Below, piece after piece: positions 9,185 to 17,813 of a stretch of DNA of 64,000 bases. The DNA is taken from positions 1 through 64,000 of the forward strand of contig NZ_JACARE010000053.1 in NCBI RefSeq assembly GCF_013386765.1, read 5' to 3'. The stretch is from Pseudomonas yamanorum (lineage in GTDB: Bacteria; Pseudomonadota; Gammaproteobacteria; Pseudomonadales; Pseudomonadaceae). The notes beneath the pieces were generated by a model. The model was not told the DNA's origin. It worked only from the letters and a program-made list of their open reading frames with translations, and ran no database searches. Position 1 is the stretch's first letter. Every line of letters starts with the position of its first letter. The translations under genes and the position numbers were made by a program.

Positions 9185-9420
9185 CTTTCCTGTGGTGAGG
9201 GAGCTTGATGTGGTAAGAGAGCTTTTGTGGTGGGGCAGTTTGCTGTGGTGGGGGAGCTTGTTGTGGCGAGGGAGCTTGCTCCCGCTGGGCTGCGTAGCGG
9301 CCCCAAAATCTCGGGAGCGCTTCGCACTCCAGCGGGAGCAAGCTCCCTCGCCACAACAAGCTCCCCCACCCACATCAAGCTCCCTCACCCACATCAAGCT
9401 CCCTCACCACAAAAGCCTTT
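9185..9420. repeat. Second symmetric repeat array
   Basis: A hairpin core (GCTCCCGCTGG and CCAGCGGGAGC, around 9280-9340) is flanked on the left by about five degenerate units of the GTGGTGAGGGAGCTTG type. On the right are inverse units of the CAAGCTCCCTC(G/A)CCAC type. The architecture is the same as at 4220-4440, but the units are more diverged. It fills most of the gap between the porin gene and udh, so transcription from the porin promoter would have to pass through it. Confidence 0.8.
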
Positions 9421-9438
9421 CCTGTTGTTTGTAAACCG

Positions 9439-10707
9439 TTACAACAACGAAAGCGGGTAACTGATGAATATCCGGTTCTCATCAAACTCGTTGGTGCTGA
9501 AATCCCGACGCATCGTCGCATTGCGCCACCGCATATTCAGGTCCTTCAGCGCGCCGCTCTGCACCGTGTAGGCCAGTTCCGACTCGCGGCCCCATTCCTT
9601 GCCGTTGGTGATCGCCCCGGTGTGCACGTTATCGCCGCTGATGTAGCGGTTCATCATGGTCAGCCCGGGAATGCCCAGCACCACGAAGTTGAAGTCGTGC
9701 CGTACCTGCCAGGATTTTTCCTTGGCGTTGTCGTAGCTGGCGTTGTAGCTGTCGTTGGCCAGGGTGCCGCCGCTGGTGCCGTTGACCCGCATCCAGGCGC
9801 TGTCGCCGGTGAGTTTCTGCAGGCCGATATAGAAGCTGTTGCCTTTGTATTTGGCCGACAGCAGGGCGAACGCGGTCTTGTTGTCGAGATCGCCGGCCAG
9901 GGCCTTGCCGTCTTCCTTGCCGGTGAAGAACCCGAGGTTGGCGCCCAGGGTCCAGTCGCCCACCGGCTGGCTGTGGGTCAGGTTGAAATACTGCTGTTGG
10001 TAGATGTCGCTGAGTTCGGCGTACCACACGCCCACCTGGGTGCGTTTGTCGTTGAAGGTGTATTCGCCGCCGCCGAAGTTGAAGCGGTCGGAGGTGAACG
10101 CGGCTCTGCCGTTGAGGAACATGTCATCCATGCTCGCGTCGTTGCGCGGGCTGTTGCCGCGGAACTGGCCGCCGTACAGGGTCAGGCCGGCAATCTCGCT
10201 GGAAGTGACCTGGCCGCCACGGAAGGTTTGCGGCAGTGAGCGGCCGTCATCCGAACGCAGGATTGGCAGCACCGGCATCCATTCGCCGACTTTCAATTCG
10301 GTCTTCGACAGTCGGGTTTTCAACGCCACGCCCAGGCGGCCGAAATTGTCCACGGGGCGGCCATCGCTGCCGGTCGGCAACAACTGGGTACCGGCGGTGC
10401 CTTTGCCGCCGTCGAGTTTCTGTGAGTACAGGCCCAGCACGTCCAGGCCGAAACCGATAGTGCCTTGGGTGAAGCCGGACTTGGCATCGAGGATAAAACT
10501 TTGCGTCCACTCTTCGGCCTTGGCCTGGGGATGGGCGGAGTTGGTGAAGTTGCGGTTGAAGTAAGCGTTGCGCAGGTTCAGCGTGGCTTTGGTGTCGTCG
10601 ATAAAGCCTTCCGCCGAGGCGGTGACGGGGAGGGTGAAGGCCAGGCCGCTCAAGCCGATGGCGGCGAAGCGGGTGGTGCAGGAGAAAGTGCGGACGAGTT
10701 GACTCAC
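9439..10707 (-). CDS. OprD-family outer-membrane porin
   Basis: A 422-residue protein with a signal peptide ending near TASA at residues 29-32. The mature part begins EGFIDDTKATLNLRNAYFNRNF, the typical OprD/OpdK opening. Alternating beta-strand patterns follow, the aromatic-rich closing strand is ENRIFISYPLSLL, and KVGEWMPVLPILRSDDGRSLPQTFRG is a loop found across OprD proteins. It is an 18-strand specific channel for small carboxylates. The position upstream of udh and the shared operator motif indicate uronate or aldarate entry. Confidence 0.92.
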   Translation of the reverse strand: MSQLVRTFSCTTRFAAIGLSGLAFTLPVTASAEGFIDDTKATLNLRNAYFNRNFTNSAHPQAKAEEWTQSFILDAKSGFTQGTIGFGLDVLGLYSQKLDGGKGTAGTQLLPTGSDGRPVDNFGRLGVALKTRLSKTELKVGEWMPVLPILRSDDGRSLPQTFRGGQVTSSEIAGLTLYGGQFRGNSPRNDASMDDMFLNGRAAFTSDRFNFGGGEYTFNDKRTQVGVWYAELSDIYQQQYFNLTHSQPVGDWTLGANLGFFTGKEDGKALAGDLDNKTAFALLSAKYKGNSFYIGLQKLTGDSAWMRVNGTSGGTLANDSYNASYDNAKEKSWQVRHDFNFVVLGIPGLTMMNRYISGDNVHTGAITNGKEWGRESELAYTVQSGALKDLNMRWRNATMRRDFSTNEFDENRIFISYPLSLL

Positions 10708-10754
10708 AGTGACGCTCCCTTGTCTTTTTTGTTGTTTTTATTTTTCTGTCATAC

Positions 10755-10767
10755 GTTGTCGTACAAC
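10755..10767. promoter_or_regulatory. Candidate GntR-type operator upstream of the porin gene
   Basis: GTTGTCGTACAAC is a perfect dyad with 5-bp arms around CGT, 48-60 bp before the porin start. It is nearly identical to the site upstream of udh. Inference: both transcripts answer to one uronate-responsive regulator encoded elsewhere. Confidence 0.55.
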
Positions 10768-10848
10768 ATTGGGGGCGATATTTGCGGGGTTTAAGGGGGT
10801 TGTCAAGGAGAGGTTGTGCGATGACTTAGGTGGCGCCACCGATCAAAT

Positions 10849-10934
10849 GTAGGAGCTGGCTTGCCTGCGATGGCATCACCTCGGTGTACCTGAGAGACCG
10901 AGTTGCCAGTATCGCAGGCAAGCCAGCTCCTACG
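10849..10934. repeat. Inverted REP pair
   Basis: TGTAGGAGCTGGCTTGCCTG faces a second REP ending GCCAGCTCCTAC. It lies between the divergent porin promoter region and the 3' end of copD. Confidence 0.85.
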
Positions 10935-10958
10935 TTGAGCGTGCCCGCGCTATTTTTT

Positions 10959-11816
10959 TCAGCCGTTCAGAACCATGGGCGGCAAGGTGCCAAGCAACGA
11001 AACGGCAGCTACCGCTGAAACACCTAGTAACAGTTCTAGCCTCACACTGGCCTTCAACGCCGGCAGTCGCTGCTCGCAGTTATGGATCCGCAGGCGGTTC
11101 AACAGCGCCAGTGCGAGCATGCCGAACACCAGCAGCACCTTGATCAGCAGGATCAGGGCGAACCCGCTGAACAAGGGCGTTGGCCAGAACTGCCCGGTGA
11201 GTACCCGCACGTTGATCAGGCCGGTCACCAGCAAACCCGTGACCAGGGCATAACCGACGCCGCTGAAGCGCTGCAGGATCGGTTCCAATGGCGGGCGGGG
11301 CGATTGCCGGAGGATCAACACCAGCATGAGCAAGCCGCCGAGCCAGGCACCGACACACAGCAGGTGCACCACCTGGTTGAGGATCAGCAATTGCCCGGCC
11401 AGGCCATTGAGCATGGCGCCATGGCCCACCGGTGCCAGCGTCGCCAGCAGCAGTGCGCAAAGCGGCAGGCGCACGGCTTTCCACGGGGTCAGCAGGCCGA
11501 GCACCAGCAGCACATTCAACACCAGGTGCCAGGTCCAGACCTGGCCGAAGAAGGTTTTACCCAGCACCAACTGCACCGTCGACCACTCCAGCGCGCCCAG
11601 CCCAACCCCGGCCATGCTCGCGCTGATCAACAGCAACCACGCCACCCCCGACACCAGTGCCAGCCACGCCAACCCTTGGGTGATGCGCGACAGTTGACGG
11701 TCGAGCACCGGTTGCGGCCCCGCGCCCAGCAGCCAGGGCCTGAACACACAGGCCCCGAACATCAACAGCACCACGATGAAATGCAGGAAGCGGCACAGCA
11801 CCAGCAGGGTGGCCAT
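10959..11816 (-). CDS. copD: CopD-family copper transport membrane protein
   Basis: A 285-residue inner-membrane protein with about eight hydrophobic segments. Helix histidines expected for copper handling are in LCRFLHFIVV near residue 12, TWHLVLN, APVGHGAMLN and QVVHLLCVGAWLGG. The start lies 3 bp after the copC stop, so they are co-transcribed. CopC/CopD pairs move copper across the inner membrane. No copA/copB genes are adjacent, so this is the stand-alone CopCD arrangement seen in many pseudomonads. Confidence 0.88.
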   Translation of the reverse strand: MATLLVLCRFLHFIVVLLMFGACVFRPWLLGAGPQPVLDRQLSRITQGLAWLALVSGVAWLLLISASMAGVGLGALEWSTVQLVLGKTFFGQVWTWHLVLNVLLVLGLLTPWKAVRLPLCALLLATLAPVGHGAMLNGLAGQLLILNQVVHLLCVGAWLGGLLMLVLILRQSPRPPLEPILQRFSGVGYALVTGLLVTGLINVRVLTGQFWPTPLFSGFALILLIKVLLVFGMLALALLNRLRIHNCEQRLPALKASVRLELLLGVSAVAAVSLLGTLPPMVLNG

Positions 11817-11819
11817 GGA

Positions 11820-12185
11820 TTATTGGCCGACCTTGAAGCTGTATTCACCGTTGCTCTTATGGGTATCAACCGAGACCGCGTTCCACACGACCTTGTAGTT
11901 GCCGGCGGCCAGTGGTGCGGCGGGTGTCACCACCAGGACTTTCTTGTCGGCGTCCGGGGTCTCGAGGCCCTTGATCGCCACTTCGGTGCCGTCCTTGCTC
12001 AGGGACACCTTGGTGAAGGTCGCTTCAACGCCTTCGCTGAACGTCAGGCGCAGGTCTTTGGGAGCTGCGACGCTGCTGTCGGCGGCAGGCTCCGAGCTTT
12101 TCAGATGGGCGTGGGCAAACGCGGCCGAGGCGCCCAGCAGGGAGGCCAGCAGGGCGACAGTGGTAACGGTCTTCTTGATCAACAT
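11820..12185 (-). CDS. copC: Periplasmic copper-binding protein CopC
   Basis: A 121-residue protein. A signal peptide ends at AAFA, leaving histidine as the mature first residue (HAHLKSSEPA), as required for the CopC Cu(II) histidine brace. The second half of the site is DTH in VSVDTHKSNGEYSF near the C-terminus. It lacks the Met-rich Cu(I) loop, so it is probably a Cu(II)-only CopC. It would deliver copper to CopD, encoded immediately downstream. Confidence 0.9.
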   Translation of the reverse strand: MLIKKTVTTVALLASLLGASAAFAHAHLKSSEPAADSSVAAPKDLRLTFSEGVEATFTKVSLSKDGTEVAIKGLETPDADKKVLVVTPAAPLAAGNYKVVWNAVSVDTHKSNGEYSFKVGQ

Positions 12186-12208
12186 TGTTCAATACCTTCA
12201 GGTGAGAG

Positions 12209-12652
12209 TCAGTCGTTCGGTAGAGCCATGTGCAACAAGGGGAAGGGTTTGCCTTCGCCATCGACGGGCGAGCGGCCGGTCTGGATAAAACCATAGTGCA
12301 GGTAGAAACCCACGGCCTGTGGATTCTGTTCGTTTACATCGACGCGCAGGGTGTCGTGGCGGGCGCGCACGAAGTCCAGCAACTGGCGGCCGATGCCCTG
12401 GCCGCGGCGGCTCGGGTCGATAAACAACATCTCGACATTATTGCCGCCGGTGCCGACAAAGCCGGCAATCCCTTCGGCGTCTTCGTACACCCACACTTCA
12501 AGGGCGGGCATCGGCAGGTAGCAGTCGCGCACCAGGGGCAGCAGGCGCTGGATATCGTCTTCGCTGAGGAAATCATGGGTGGCGCGCACCGAGCGTTCCC
12601 ACAGTGCACCCAGCACCGGGTCGTCGCACGCGTCTCGCTGTCGAATAGTCAT
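12209..12652 (-). CDS. GNAT family N-acetyltransferase (YjaB-like)
   Basis: A 147-residue single-domain GNAT protein. The acetyl-CoA loop is RRGQGIGRQLLDF near residue 83. Sequence blocks such as VRATHDFLS near the N-terminus and DVNEQNPQAVGFYLHYGF near the C-terminus match my memory of E. coli YjaB. Substrate is unknown; this branch resembles aminoglycoside-type and histone-like acetyltransferases only in fold. It lies 23 bp upstream of copC in the same direction and may share a transcript, though no functional link to copper is evident. Confidence 0.82.
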   Translation of the reverse strand: MTIRQRDACDDPVLGALWERSVRATHDFLSEDDIQRLLPLVRDCYLPMPALEVWVYEDAEGIAGFVGTGGNNVEMLFIDPSRRGQGIGRQLLDFVRARHDTLRVDVNEQNPQAVGFYLHYGFIQTGRSPVDGEGKPFPLLHMALPND

Positions 12653-12795
12653 TGGAATGATCCTTCGAGGGGATGGCGATGCTAACCAATCCGCTTTCCA
12701 CGGGGAAGGTGCTTGTACGAAGTTTCACAGTGGCGTGTCGCCGCGGTCTAGAGCGGATGTTAGTCTTGAGGCAATGTTGTTGTCAGGGAGCCCGT

Positions 12796-13416
12796 ATGGG
12801 CAATCACAAGATCGGTATTCGTCGGGTCAACGTCGAAAAGATTCTGCTGGCGGCTGAAAAAGTCTTCGCCGAGAAGGGCTATGGCAGCACCGCCATGGCC
12901 GACATTGCTGAAGAAGTGCAACTGCCGCGCTCCAACCTGCATTACTACTTCAGCACCAAGAGCGAGCTGTACAGCGCGGTGTTGTTCGACCTGCTGGAAG
13001 TGTGGAAGCAGGACGCCCTGTGCTTCGAGATGTTCGACGACCCGCGGGTGGTGCTCAGCAGCTACATCCGCGCCAAGATGCAACATTCGCGCAGCCGGCC
13101 GTATGGCTCCAAAGTCTGGGCCAATGAAATCATCCACGGCGCGCCGACCCTGGGTGAGGCGCTGGACGTCAGCCTGTACGACTGGGCCAAGATGAAAGAG
13201 GCGAAGATTCGCCAGTGGGTGGAGGACAAGCGGATTTTGCCGGTGGAGCCGTCGAGCCTGCTGTACATGATCTGGGCCTCGACCCAGCACTATGCCGACT
13301 TTGATCATCAGGTGAACATCCTGAATGACCATCAGCCGTTGTCGGACATGCAGTTTGAGCGGGCGGTGCAGACGGTGACGAGTGTGATTTTGCGGGGGAT
13401 CGGGTTGGAGCCTTGA
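12796..13416 (+). CDS. TetR-family regulator, RutR-like
   Basis: A 206-residue repressor. The N-terminal HTH lies at about residues 15-60 (ILLAAEKVFAEKGYGSTAMADIAEEVQLPRSNLHYYFSTKSELY) with a longer ligand domain behind. I chose the ATG at 12796, preceded by CAGGGAG; the open frame upstream encodes Arg/Cys-rich sequence unlike the family. It lies next to, and converges on, the pyrimidine reductive degradation genes. RutR/PydR-type regulators control such genes in other Proteobacteria, so it is the likely local regulator; the palindrome at 17889-17910 is a candidate operator. Confidence 0.85.
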   Translation: MGNHKIGIRRVNVEKILLAAEKVFAEKGYGSTAMADIAEEVQLPRSNLHYYFSTKSELYSAVLFDLLEVWKQDALCFEMFDDPRVVLSSYIRAKMQHSRSRPYGSKVWANEIIHGAPTLGEALDVSLYDWAKMKEAKIRQWVEDKRILPVEPSSLLYMIWASTQHYADFDHQVNILNDHQPLSDMQFERAVQTVTSVILRGIGLEP

Positions 13417-13454
13417 GCACACGAGGCAAAACCCTATCGTGCGTTAACCTCCCC

Positions 13455-13557
13455 CCGTAGCAGCTGTCGAGCCCAAGCGAGGCTGCGTAGGGCGCGACTC
13501 AGTCTCGGACCGTGGTGCGCCCTACGCAGCCTCGCTTAAGCTCGACAGCTGCTACGG
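13455..13557. repeat. Long near-perfect inverted repeat (about 40-bp arms)
   Basis: CCGTAGCAGCTGTCGAG at the left end is mirrored by CTCGACAGCTGCTACGG at the right. The inner segment AGCGAGGCTGCGTAGGGCGC is mirrored by GCGCCCTACGCAGCCTCGCT. The central loop is about 20 nt. Only a small asymmetric patch (CCC versus AAG) breaks the arms. It separates the converging regulator and preA genes. It could act as a bidirectional transcription block, or be a non-autonomous mobile element. Confidence 0.85.
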
Positions 13558-13569
13558 TCATTGGGAGTG

Positions 13570-14844
13570 TTACACCGCTTCCCGGTAGGGATTACGTGGA
13601 TCCTGCGTCCAGTTCAAAAACGGCTTCCCGGTATCCACCGGCACCATCTCGATACAGTCCGCCACCGGGCAGGTGATCTGGCACAGGTTGCACCCCACGC
13701 ACTCATCATCGATCACCTCGTACTTATGCGTCCCATCCGCCTGCTTCAAGCTGGCAATCGCCTGGTGCGACGTATCCTCGCAAGCAATATGGCAGCGCCC
13801 ACAGCCAATGCACGCTTCCTGATCGATCTTGGCGATCACCTGATAGTTGATATCCAGGTACTTCCAATCCGTCGTATTGCCCACCGCCCGCCCGGAAAAC
13901 TCCTGCAGGCTGCTGTAACCCTGGCTGTCCATCCACCGCGAGAGCCCGTCCTTCATCTCTTCGACAATCCGAAACCCGTGCAGCATCGCCGCCGTGCACA
14001 CCTGCACCGCGCCGCAACCCAGGGCCACGAATTCCGCCGCATCGCGCCAGTTGCCGATCCCGCCGATCCCGCAGATCGGCAAGCCTTGTGTCTGCGGATC
14101 CCGGGCAATTTCCGCCACCATGTTCAACGCAATCGGTTTCACCGCCGAGCCGCAGTAGCCACCGTGAGTGCTTTGGGTGCCCACCATCGGCAGGGCGACC
14201 ATGCGCTCCAGGTCGACACTGGTGATGGAGTTAATGGTGTTGATCAGCGACACCGCATCCGCACCGCCGCGATACGCCGCACGGGCCGCGACGCGAATGT
14301 CGGTGATGTTTGGTGTGAGCTTGACGATCACCGGCAGCGAGCAATAGGTCTTGCACCAGCGCGTCACCTGTTCCACGTACTCCGGCACCTGGCCCACGGC
14401 CGCGCCCATGCCGCGTTCCGGCATACCGTGGGGGCAGCCGAAATTCAGCTCGATGCCGTCGCAACCGGTGGCTTCCACCAAGGGCAGGATGTGTTTCCAG
14501 GACTCTTCGACACACGGCACCATCAGCGACACGATCAGCGCGCGATCGGGCCAGTCCTTTTTCACCTGGGTGATTTCCCGCAGGTTGATCTCCAGGGACC
14601 GGTCGGTAATCAGCTCGATATTGTTGATGCCGAGCACTTCACGGTTCGCGCCAAAGTGTGCCGAATAACGTGACGAGACGTTGACCGCGGCCGGGTCTTC
14701 GCCGAGGGTTTTCCAAACCACGCCACCCCAGCCGGCTTCAAAGGCGCGGACCACGTTGTAGGCCTTGTCGGTGGGCGGCGCGGAGGCCAGCCAGAACGGA
14801 TTGGGGGCTTTGATACCGGCGAACACAATCGAGAGATCGGCCAT
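13570..14844 (-). CDS. preA: NAD-dependent dihydropyrimidine dehydrogenase subunit PreA
   Basis: A 424-residue protein. The N-terminal FMN-binding TIM barrel (about residues 1-300) has the substrate loop GCPHGMPERGMG. The C-terminal ferredoxin domain carries two 4Fe-4S motifs: CIGCGRCHIAC and CVGCNLCQITC, the latter continuing to PVADC. With PreT it reduces uracil and thymine to dihydropyrimidines. Its ATG shares one base with the preT stop (TAATG), so the two are coupled. The length matches the bacterial subunit, which corresponds to the C-terminal half of mammalian DPD. Confidence 0.94.
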   Translation of the reverse strand: MADLSIVFAGIKAPNPFWLASAPPTDKAYNVVRAFEAGWGGVVWKTLGEDPAAVNVSSRYSAHFGANREVLGINNIELITDRSLEINLREITQVKKDWPDRALIVSLMVPCVEESWKHILPLVEATGCDGIELNFGCPHGMPERGMGAAVGQVPEYVEQVTRWCKTYCSLPVIVKLTPNITDIRVAARAAYRGGADAVSLINTINSITSVDLERMVALPMVGTQSTHGGYCGSAVKPIALNMVAEIARDPQTQGLPICGIGGIGNWRDAAEFVALGCGAVQVCTAAMLHGFRIVEEMKDGLSRWMDSQGYSSLQEFSGRAVGNTTDWKYLDINYQVIAKIDQEACIGCGRCHIACEDTSHQAIASLKQADGTHKYEVIDDECVGCNLCQITCPVADCIEMVPVDTGKPFLNWTQDPRNPYREAV

Positions 14845-16211
14845 TACGCAGCCTCCACATTCAGCATGAGTTGGGCGTGCATGGCTTCAGCGGCCAGCTT
14901 GCCGTGTTGCACGGCCTGGACGGTGAGGTCCTGGCCGAGGCTGACGCAATCGCCGCCGGCATACACACCGGGAATGCTGGTGCGCAGCTGTTCGTTGACG
15001 AAGATGCGATCGCCCTGGCGTTGCAGTTGGTGGGCCAGCGGGTCGTGCAGGGCCTCGTCATCGAAGCCCTGGCCGATGGCCTTGAAGATGGCGTCGGCGG
15101 CCAGTTCGAAGGTCTCACCGGTGGCTTGCAGGCGGCCATCCACCCTGCGGGTGCGGGCGAAGCGCATGCCGCGCACATGGCCCTGGTCGTCGAGCAGCAC
15201 TTCTTCGGGCTGGGCCCAGGTCAGCAGACGCACCTGGTTGGCTTTGGCGATGTCCTGTTCGTGGCCAGTGGCGCCCATTTCAGCCAGGCCACGGCGGTAC
15301 ACCAGATTCACATCGCGGGCCCCGAGGCGGGCCATTTGCACGGCCATGTCGATGGCGGTGTTGCCGGCGCCAAGGACGATGCAGCGGTCGGCCAGGGGCA
15401 GTTGGCTGAGGTCATCGGCCTGGCGCAGTTCGCGGATGTAGTCGGTGGCGGCGAGCAGGCCGGGGGCGTCCTCGTGCGGCAGGCCGAGCTGTTTGCTGGC
15501 GGCCAGGCCGAGACCGAGGAACACCGCGTCGAATTGCTTATGCAGTTCGCTCAAGGTCAGGTTGTCGCCCAGGCGCTGGCCGTGGCGGATTTCGATGCCG
15601 CCGATCTGCAGCAGGAAATCCAGTTCCTTTTGCGCGAAGTCATCCACCAGTTTGTACTTGGCGATCCCGTATTCATTCAGGCCGCCGGCTTTTTCCCGGG
15701 CTTCGAAAATCACCACGTCGTGGCCGTGCAGGGCGCTGCGATGGGCGCAGGACAACCCCGCCGGCCCGGCGCCGACCACGGCGATGCGCTTGCCGGTGGG
15801 CGTGGCGCGCTGGAATGGGTGTTCGCTGAAGTGCGCGTTATCCACCGCGTAACGCTGTAGCAAACCGATCAGCACCGGGGCGCATTCCTCGGCGTTGTTG
15901 CGCACGCAGGCTTGCTGGCAAAGGATTTCCGTTGGGCAGACCCGGGCGCAACTGCCGCCGAGGATGTTTGCCGAGAGAATCTTCTGCGCGGCGCCCTGGA
16001 CGTTCTCCGTGTGGATATTGCGGATGAACGAGGGGATGTCGATCTCGCTGGGGCATGCGTTGACGCAGGGTGCGTCGTAGCAGTACAGGCAGCGCGAGGC
16101 TTCCAGTTGGGCTTGCCGGGCATTGAGCGGCGGCGCCAGGTCGGTGAAATGCGCGGCGAGTGCGGCCGCATCTTCATGGGGGTGTGGAAGATGGTTCAGG
16201 GTCTGGATCAC
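14844..16211 (-). CDS. preT: NAD-dependent dihydropyrimidine dehydrogenase subunit PreT
   Basis: A 455-residue partner of PreA. The N-terminal cysteine-rich iron-sulfur region shows CLYCYDAPCVNACP and CARVCPTEILCQQAC at about residues 40-110. An FAD site follows (VGAGPAGLSCAH, near residue 150) and an NAD site (GAGNTAIDMA, near residue 285). GGDCVSLGQDLTVQAVQHGK closes the FAD domain. I place the start at the GTG at 16211, preceded by GTGAGG at good spacing; the open frame beyond it runs into a REP pair. It corresponds to the N-terminal half of eukaryotic DPD. Confidence 0.92.
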   Translation of the reverse strand: MIQTLNHLPHPHEDAAALAAHFTDLAPPLNARQAQLEASRCLYCYDAPCVNACPSEIDIPSFIRNIHTENVQGAAQKILSANILGGSCARVCPTEILCQQACVRNNAEECAPVLIGLLQRYAVDNAHFSEHPFQRATPTGKRIAVVGAGPAGLSCAHRSALHGHDVVIFEAREKAGGLNEYGIAKYKLVDDFAQKELDFLLQIGGIEIRHGQRLGDNLTLSELHKQFDAVFLGLGLAASKQLGLPHEDAPGLLAATDYIRELRQADDLSQLPLADRCIVLGAGNTAIDMAVQMARLGARDVNLVYRRGLAEMGATGHEQDIAKANQVRLLTWAQPEEVLLDDQGHVRGMRFARTRRVDGRLQATGETFELAADAIFKAIGQGFDDEALHDPLAHQLQRQGDRIFVNEQLRTSIPGVYAGGDCVSLGQDLTVQAVQHGKLAAEAMHAQLMLNVEAA

Positions 16212-16282
16212 GGTAGTGGCCTCACGGTTTTTGAGGTGCTGCCTCTGGTGGGCAGTGGTTTTTTTATTGCCTGTACCGGCCT

Positions 16283-16360
16283 CATCGCAGGCAAGCCAGC
16301 TCCCACATCTGGAAGTATTCACAGCTCAAAAATGTGGGAGCCGGGCTTGCCCGCGATAGG
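16283..16360. repeat. Outward-facing REP pair
   Basis: CATCGCAGGCAAGCCAGCTC (16283 onward) and its inverse-type partner TGTGGGAGCCGGGCTTGCCC (16333 onward). The orientation is opposite to that of most pairs here. It sits in the 162-bp hydA-preT gap of one likely operon. Confidence 0.82.
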
Positions 16361-16373
16361 CCGAAGGCCGCTG

Positions 16374-17813
16374 TCAGCGTTTCACAGCAACCGGCCTGGA
16401 ACGCTCCGCCCGCTTGCTCAACTGTTCAAACACCGCCGGATACGCCGGCCGTTCGATGTACCGCCCCGCACCACGCTCGGCGCGCAAATCCCCATCGGCC
16501 CAGACCAGCTTGCCCTGGCTGATGGTGTGGCTCGGCACGCCGCGCACGGTCTTGCCTTCGAAGATGTTGAAGTCGACTTTCTGATGGTGGGTCTTCGCGG
16601 AAATGGTCCGGGTGCCTTCCGGGTCCCACAGCACCAGGTCTGCATCGGCACCCACGCGAATCGCCCCTTTGCGCGGGTACAGGTTGAAGATCTTCGCCGT
16701 GTTGGTGGACGTCAGCGCCACAAACTCCTGCATCGACAAGCGCCCGGTGTTCACGCCTTCATCCCACAGCAGCGCCATGCGGTCTTCGATACCGGCAGTG
16801 CCATTGGGGATCTTGCTGAAGTCATCACGCCCGGCGGCTTTCTGCTCGGCGCAGAAGCAGCAATGGTCGGTGGCGGTGGTGTGCAGGTTGCCCGATTGCA
16901 GGCCGTGCCACAGCGCCTCCTGATGCCCGCGCGGGCGGAAGGGCGGGCTCATCACGTAGCCGGCAGCGGTCTGCCAGTCGGGGTGTTGATACACGCTGTC
17001 GTCCAGCAGCAGATGCCCGGCCAAGACTTCGCCGTACACCGGCTGGCCCTTGCTGCGGGCGTAGGTGATTTCATCCAGCGCTTCCTTGGTGGAAACGTGC
17101 ACCAGGTACAACGGCGTGCCGATGGTCTCGGCAATCCGGATCGCCCGGCTGGCGGCTTCGCCTTCCACTTGCGAAGGCCGCGATAACGGATGTGCTTCAG
17201 GCCCGGTAATACCCTGGGCCATCAGCTTGCGTTGCAGGTGATACACCAGCTCGCCGTTTTCGGCATGCACTGTCGGCACCGCGCCCAGTTCCAGGCAGCG
17301 CTCGAAGCTCGCCACCAGGGTGTCGTCGGCGGCCATGATCGCGTTCTTGTAGGCCATGAAATGCTTGAAGCTGTTGATGCCGTGGTGGCTGACCAGCTCG
17401 GCCATTTCCTCGCGAACCTGCTCGCTCCACCAGGTAATGGCCACGTGAAAACCGTAGTCCGACGCCGACTTCTCGGCCCAGCCGCGCCACTGATGGAAAG
17501 CTTCCAGCAGGGATTGCTGCGGGTTGGGAATCACAAAGTCGATGATCGACGTGGTGCCGCCCGCCAACCCCGCCGCCGTGCCGCTGAAAAAGTCTTCACT
17601 GGCCACGGTGCCCATGAAGGGCAGTTGCATATGGGTATGGGGATCGATGCCGCCGGGCATCAGGTATTGGCCGCTGCCATCGAGTATCTCGGTGCCGGCG
17701 GGAATATCCAGGTCGGTGCCAATGGCGCGGATTAGACCGTCTGCGCATAAAACATCGGCTCGATAACTTTCATCATGGGTAATAACGGTAGCGCCACGGA
17801 TCAACAGCGACAT
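16374..17813 (-). CDS. hydA: Dihydropyrimidinase (D-hydantoinase)
   Basis: A 479-residue cyclic amidohydrolase. Metal-ligand histidines are in GGIDPHTHMQLPF near residue 58. The carboxylated lysine is in HFMAYKNA near residue 150. Further ligands are in TVHAENGEL, LVHVST and TATDHCCF. It opens dihydrouracil/dihydrothymine to the N-carbamoyl-beta-amino acid, the second step after PreA/PreT. GAGGAA lies 6 bp before the ATG. It is probably the first gene of the hydA-preT-preA operon, and its upstream region holds a strong palindrome. Confidence 0.94.
   Translation of the reverse strand: MSLLIRGATVITHDESYRADVLCADGLIRAIGTDLDIPAGTEILDGSGQYLMPGGIDPHTHMQLPFMGTVASEDFFSGTAAGLAGGTTSIIDFVIPNPQQSLLEAFHQWRGWAEKSASDYGFHVAITWWSEQVREEMAELVSHHGINSFKHFMAYKNAIMAADDTLVASFERCLELGAVPTVHAENGELVYHLQRKLMAQGITGPEAHPLSRPSQVEGEAASRAIRIAETIGTPLYLVHVSTKEALDEITYARSKGQPVYGEVLAGHLLLDDSVYQHPDWQTAAGYVMSPPFRPRGHQEALWHGLQSGNLHTTATDHCCFCAEQKAAGRDDFSKIPNGTAGIEDRMALLWDEGVNTGRLSMQEFVALTSTNTAKIFNLYPRKGAIRVGADADLVLWDPEGTRTISAKTHHQKVDFNIFEGKTVRGVPSHTISQGKLVWADGDLRAERGAGRYIERPAYPAVFEQLSKRAERSRPVAVKR

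Noticed and set aside
12673..12795. Upstream extension of the TetR-family gene
   Set aside because: It adds 41 residues rich in Arg and Cys before a standard TetR HTH, and a good ribosome site lies before the inner ATG at 12796.
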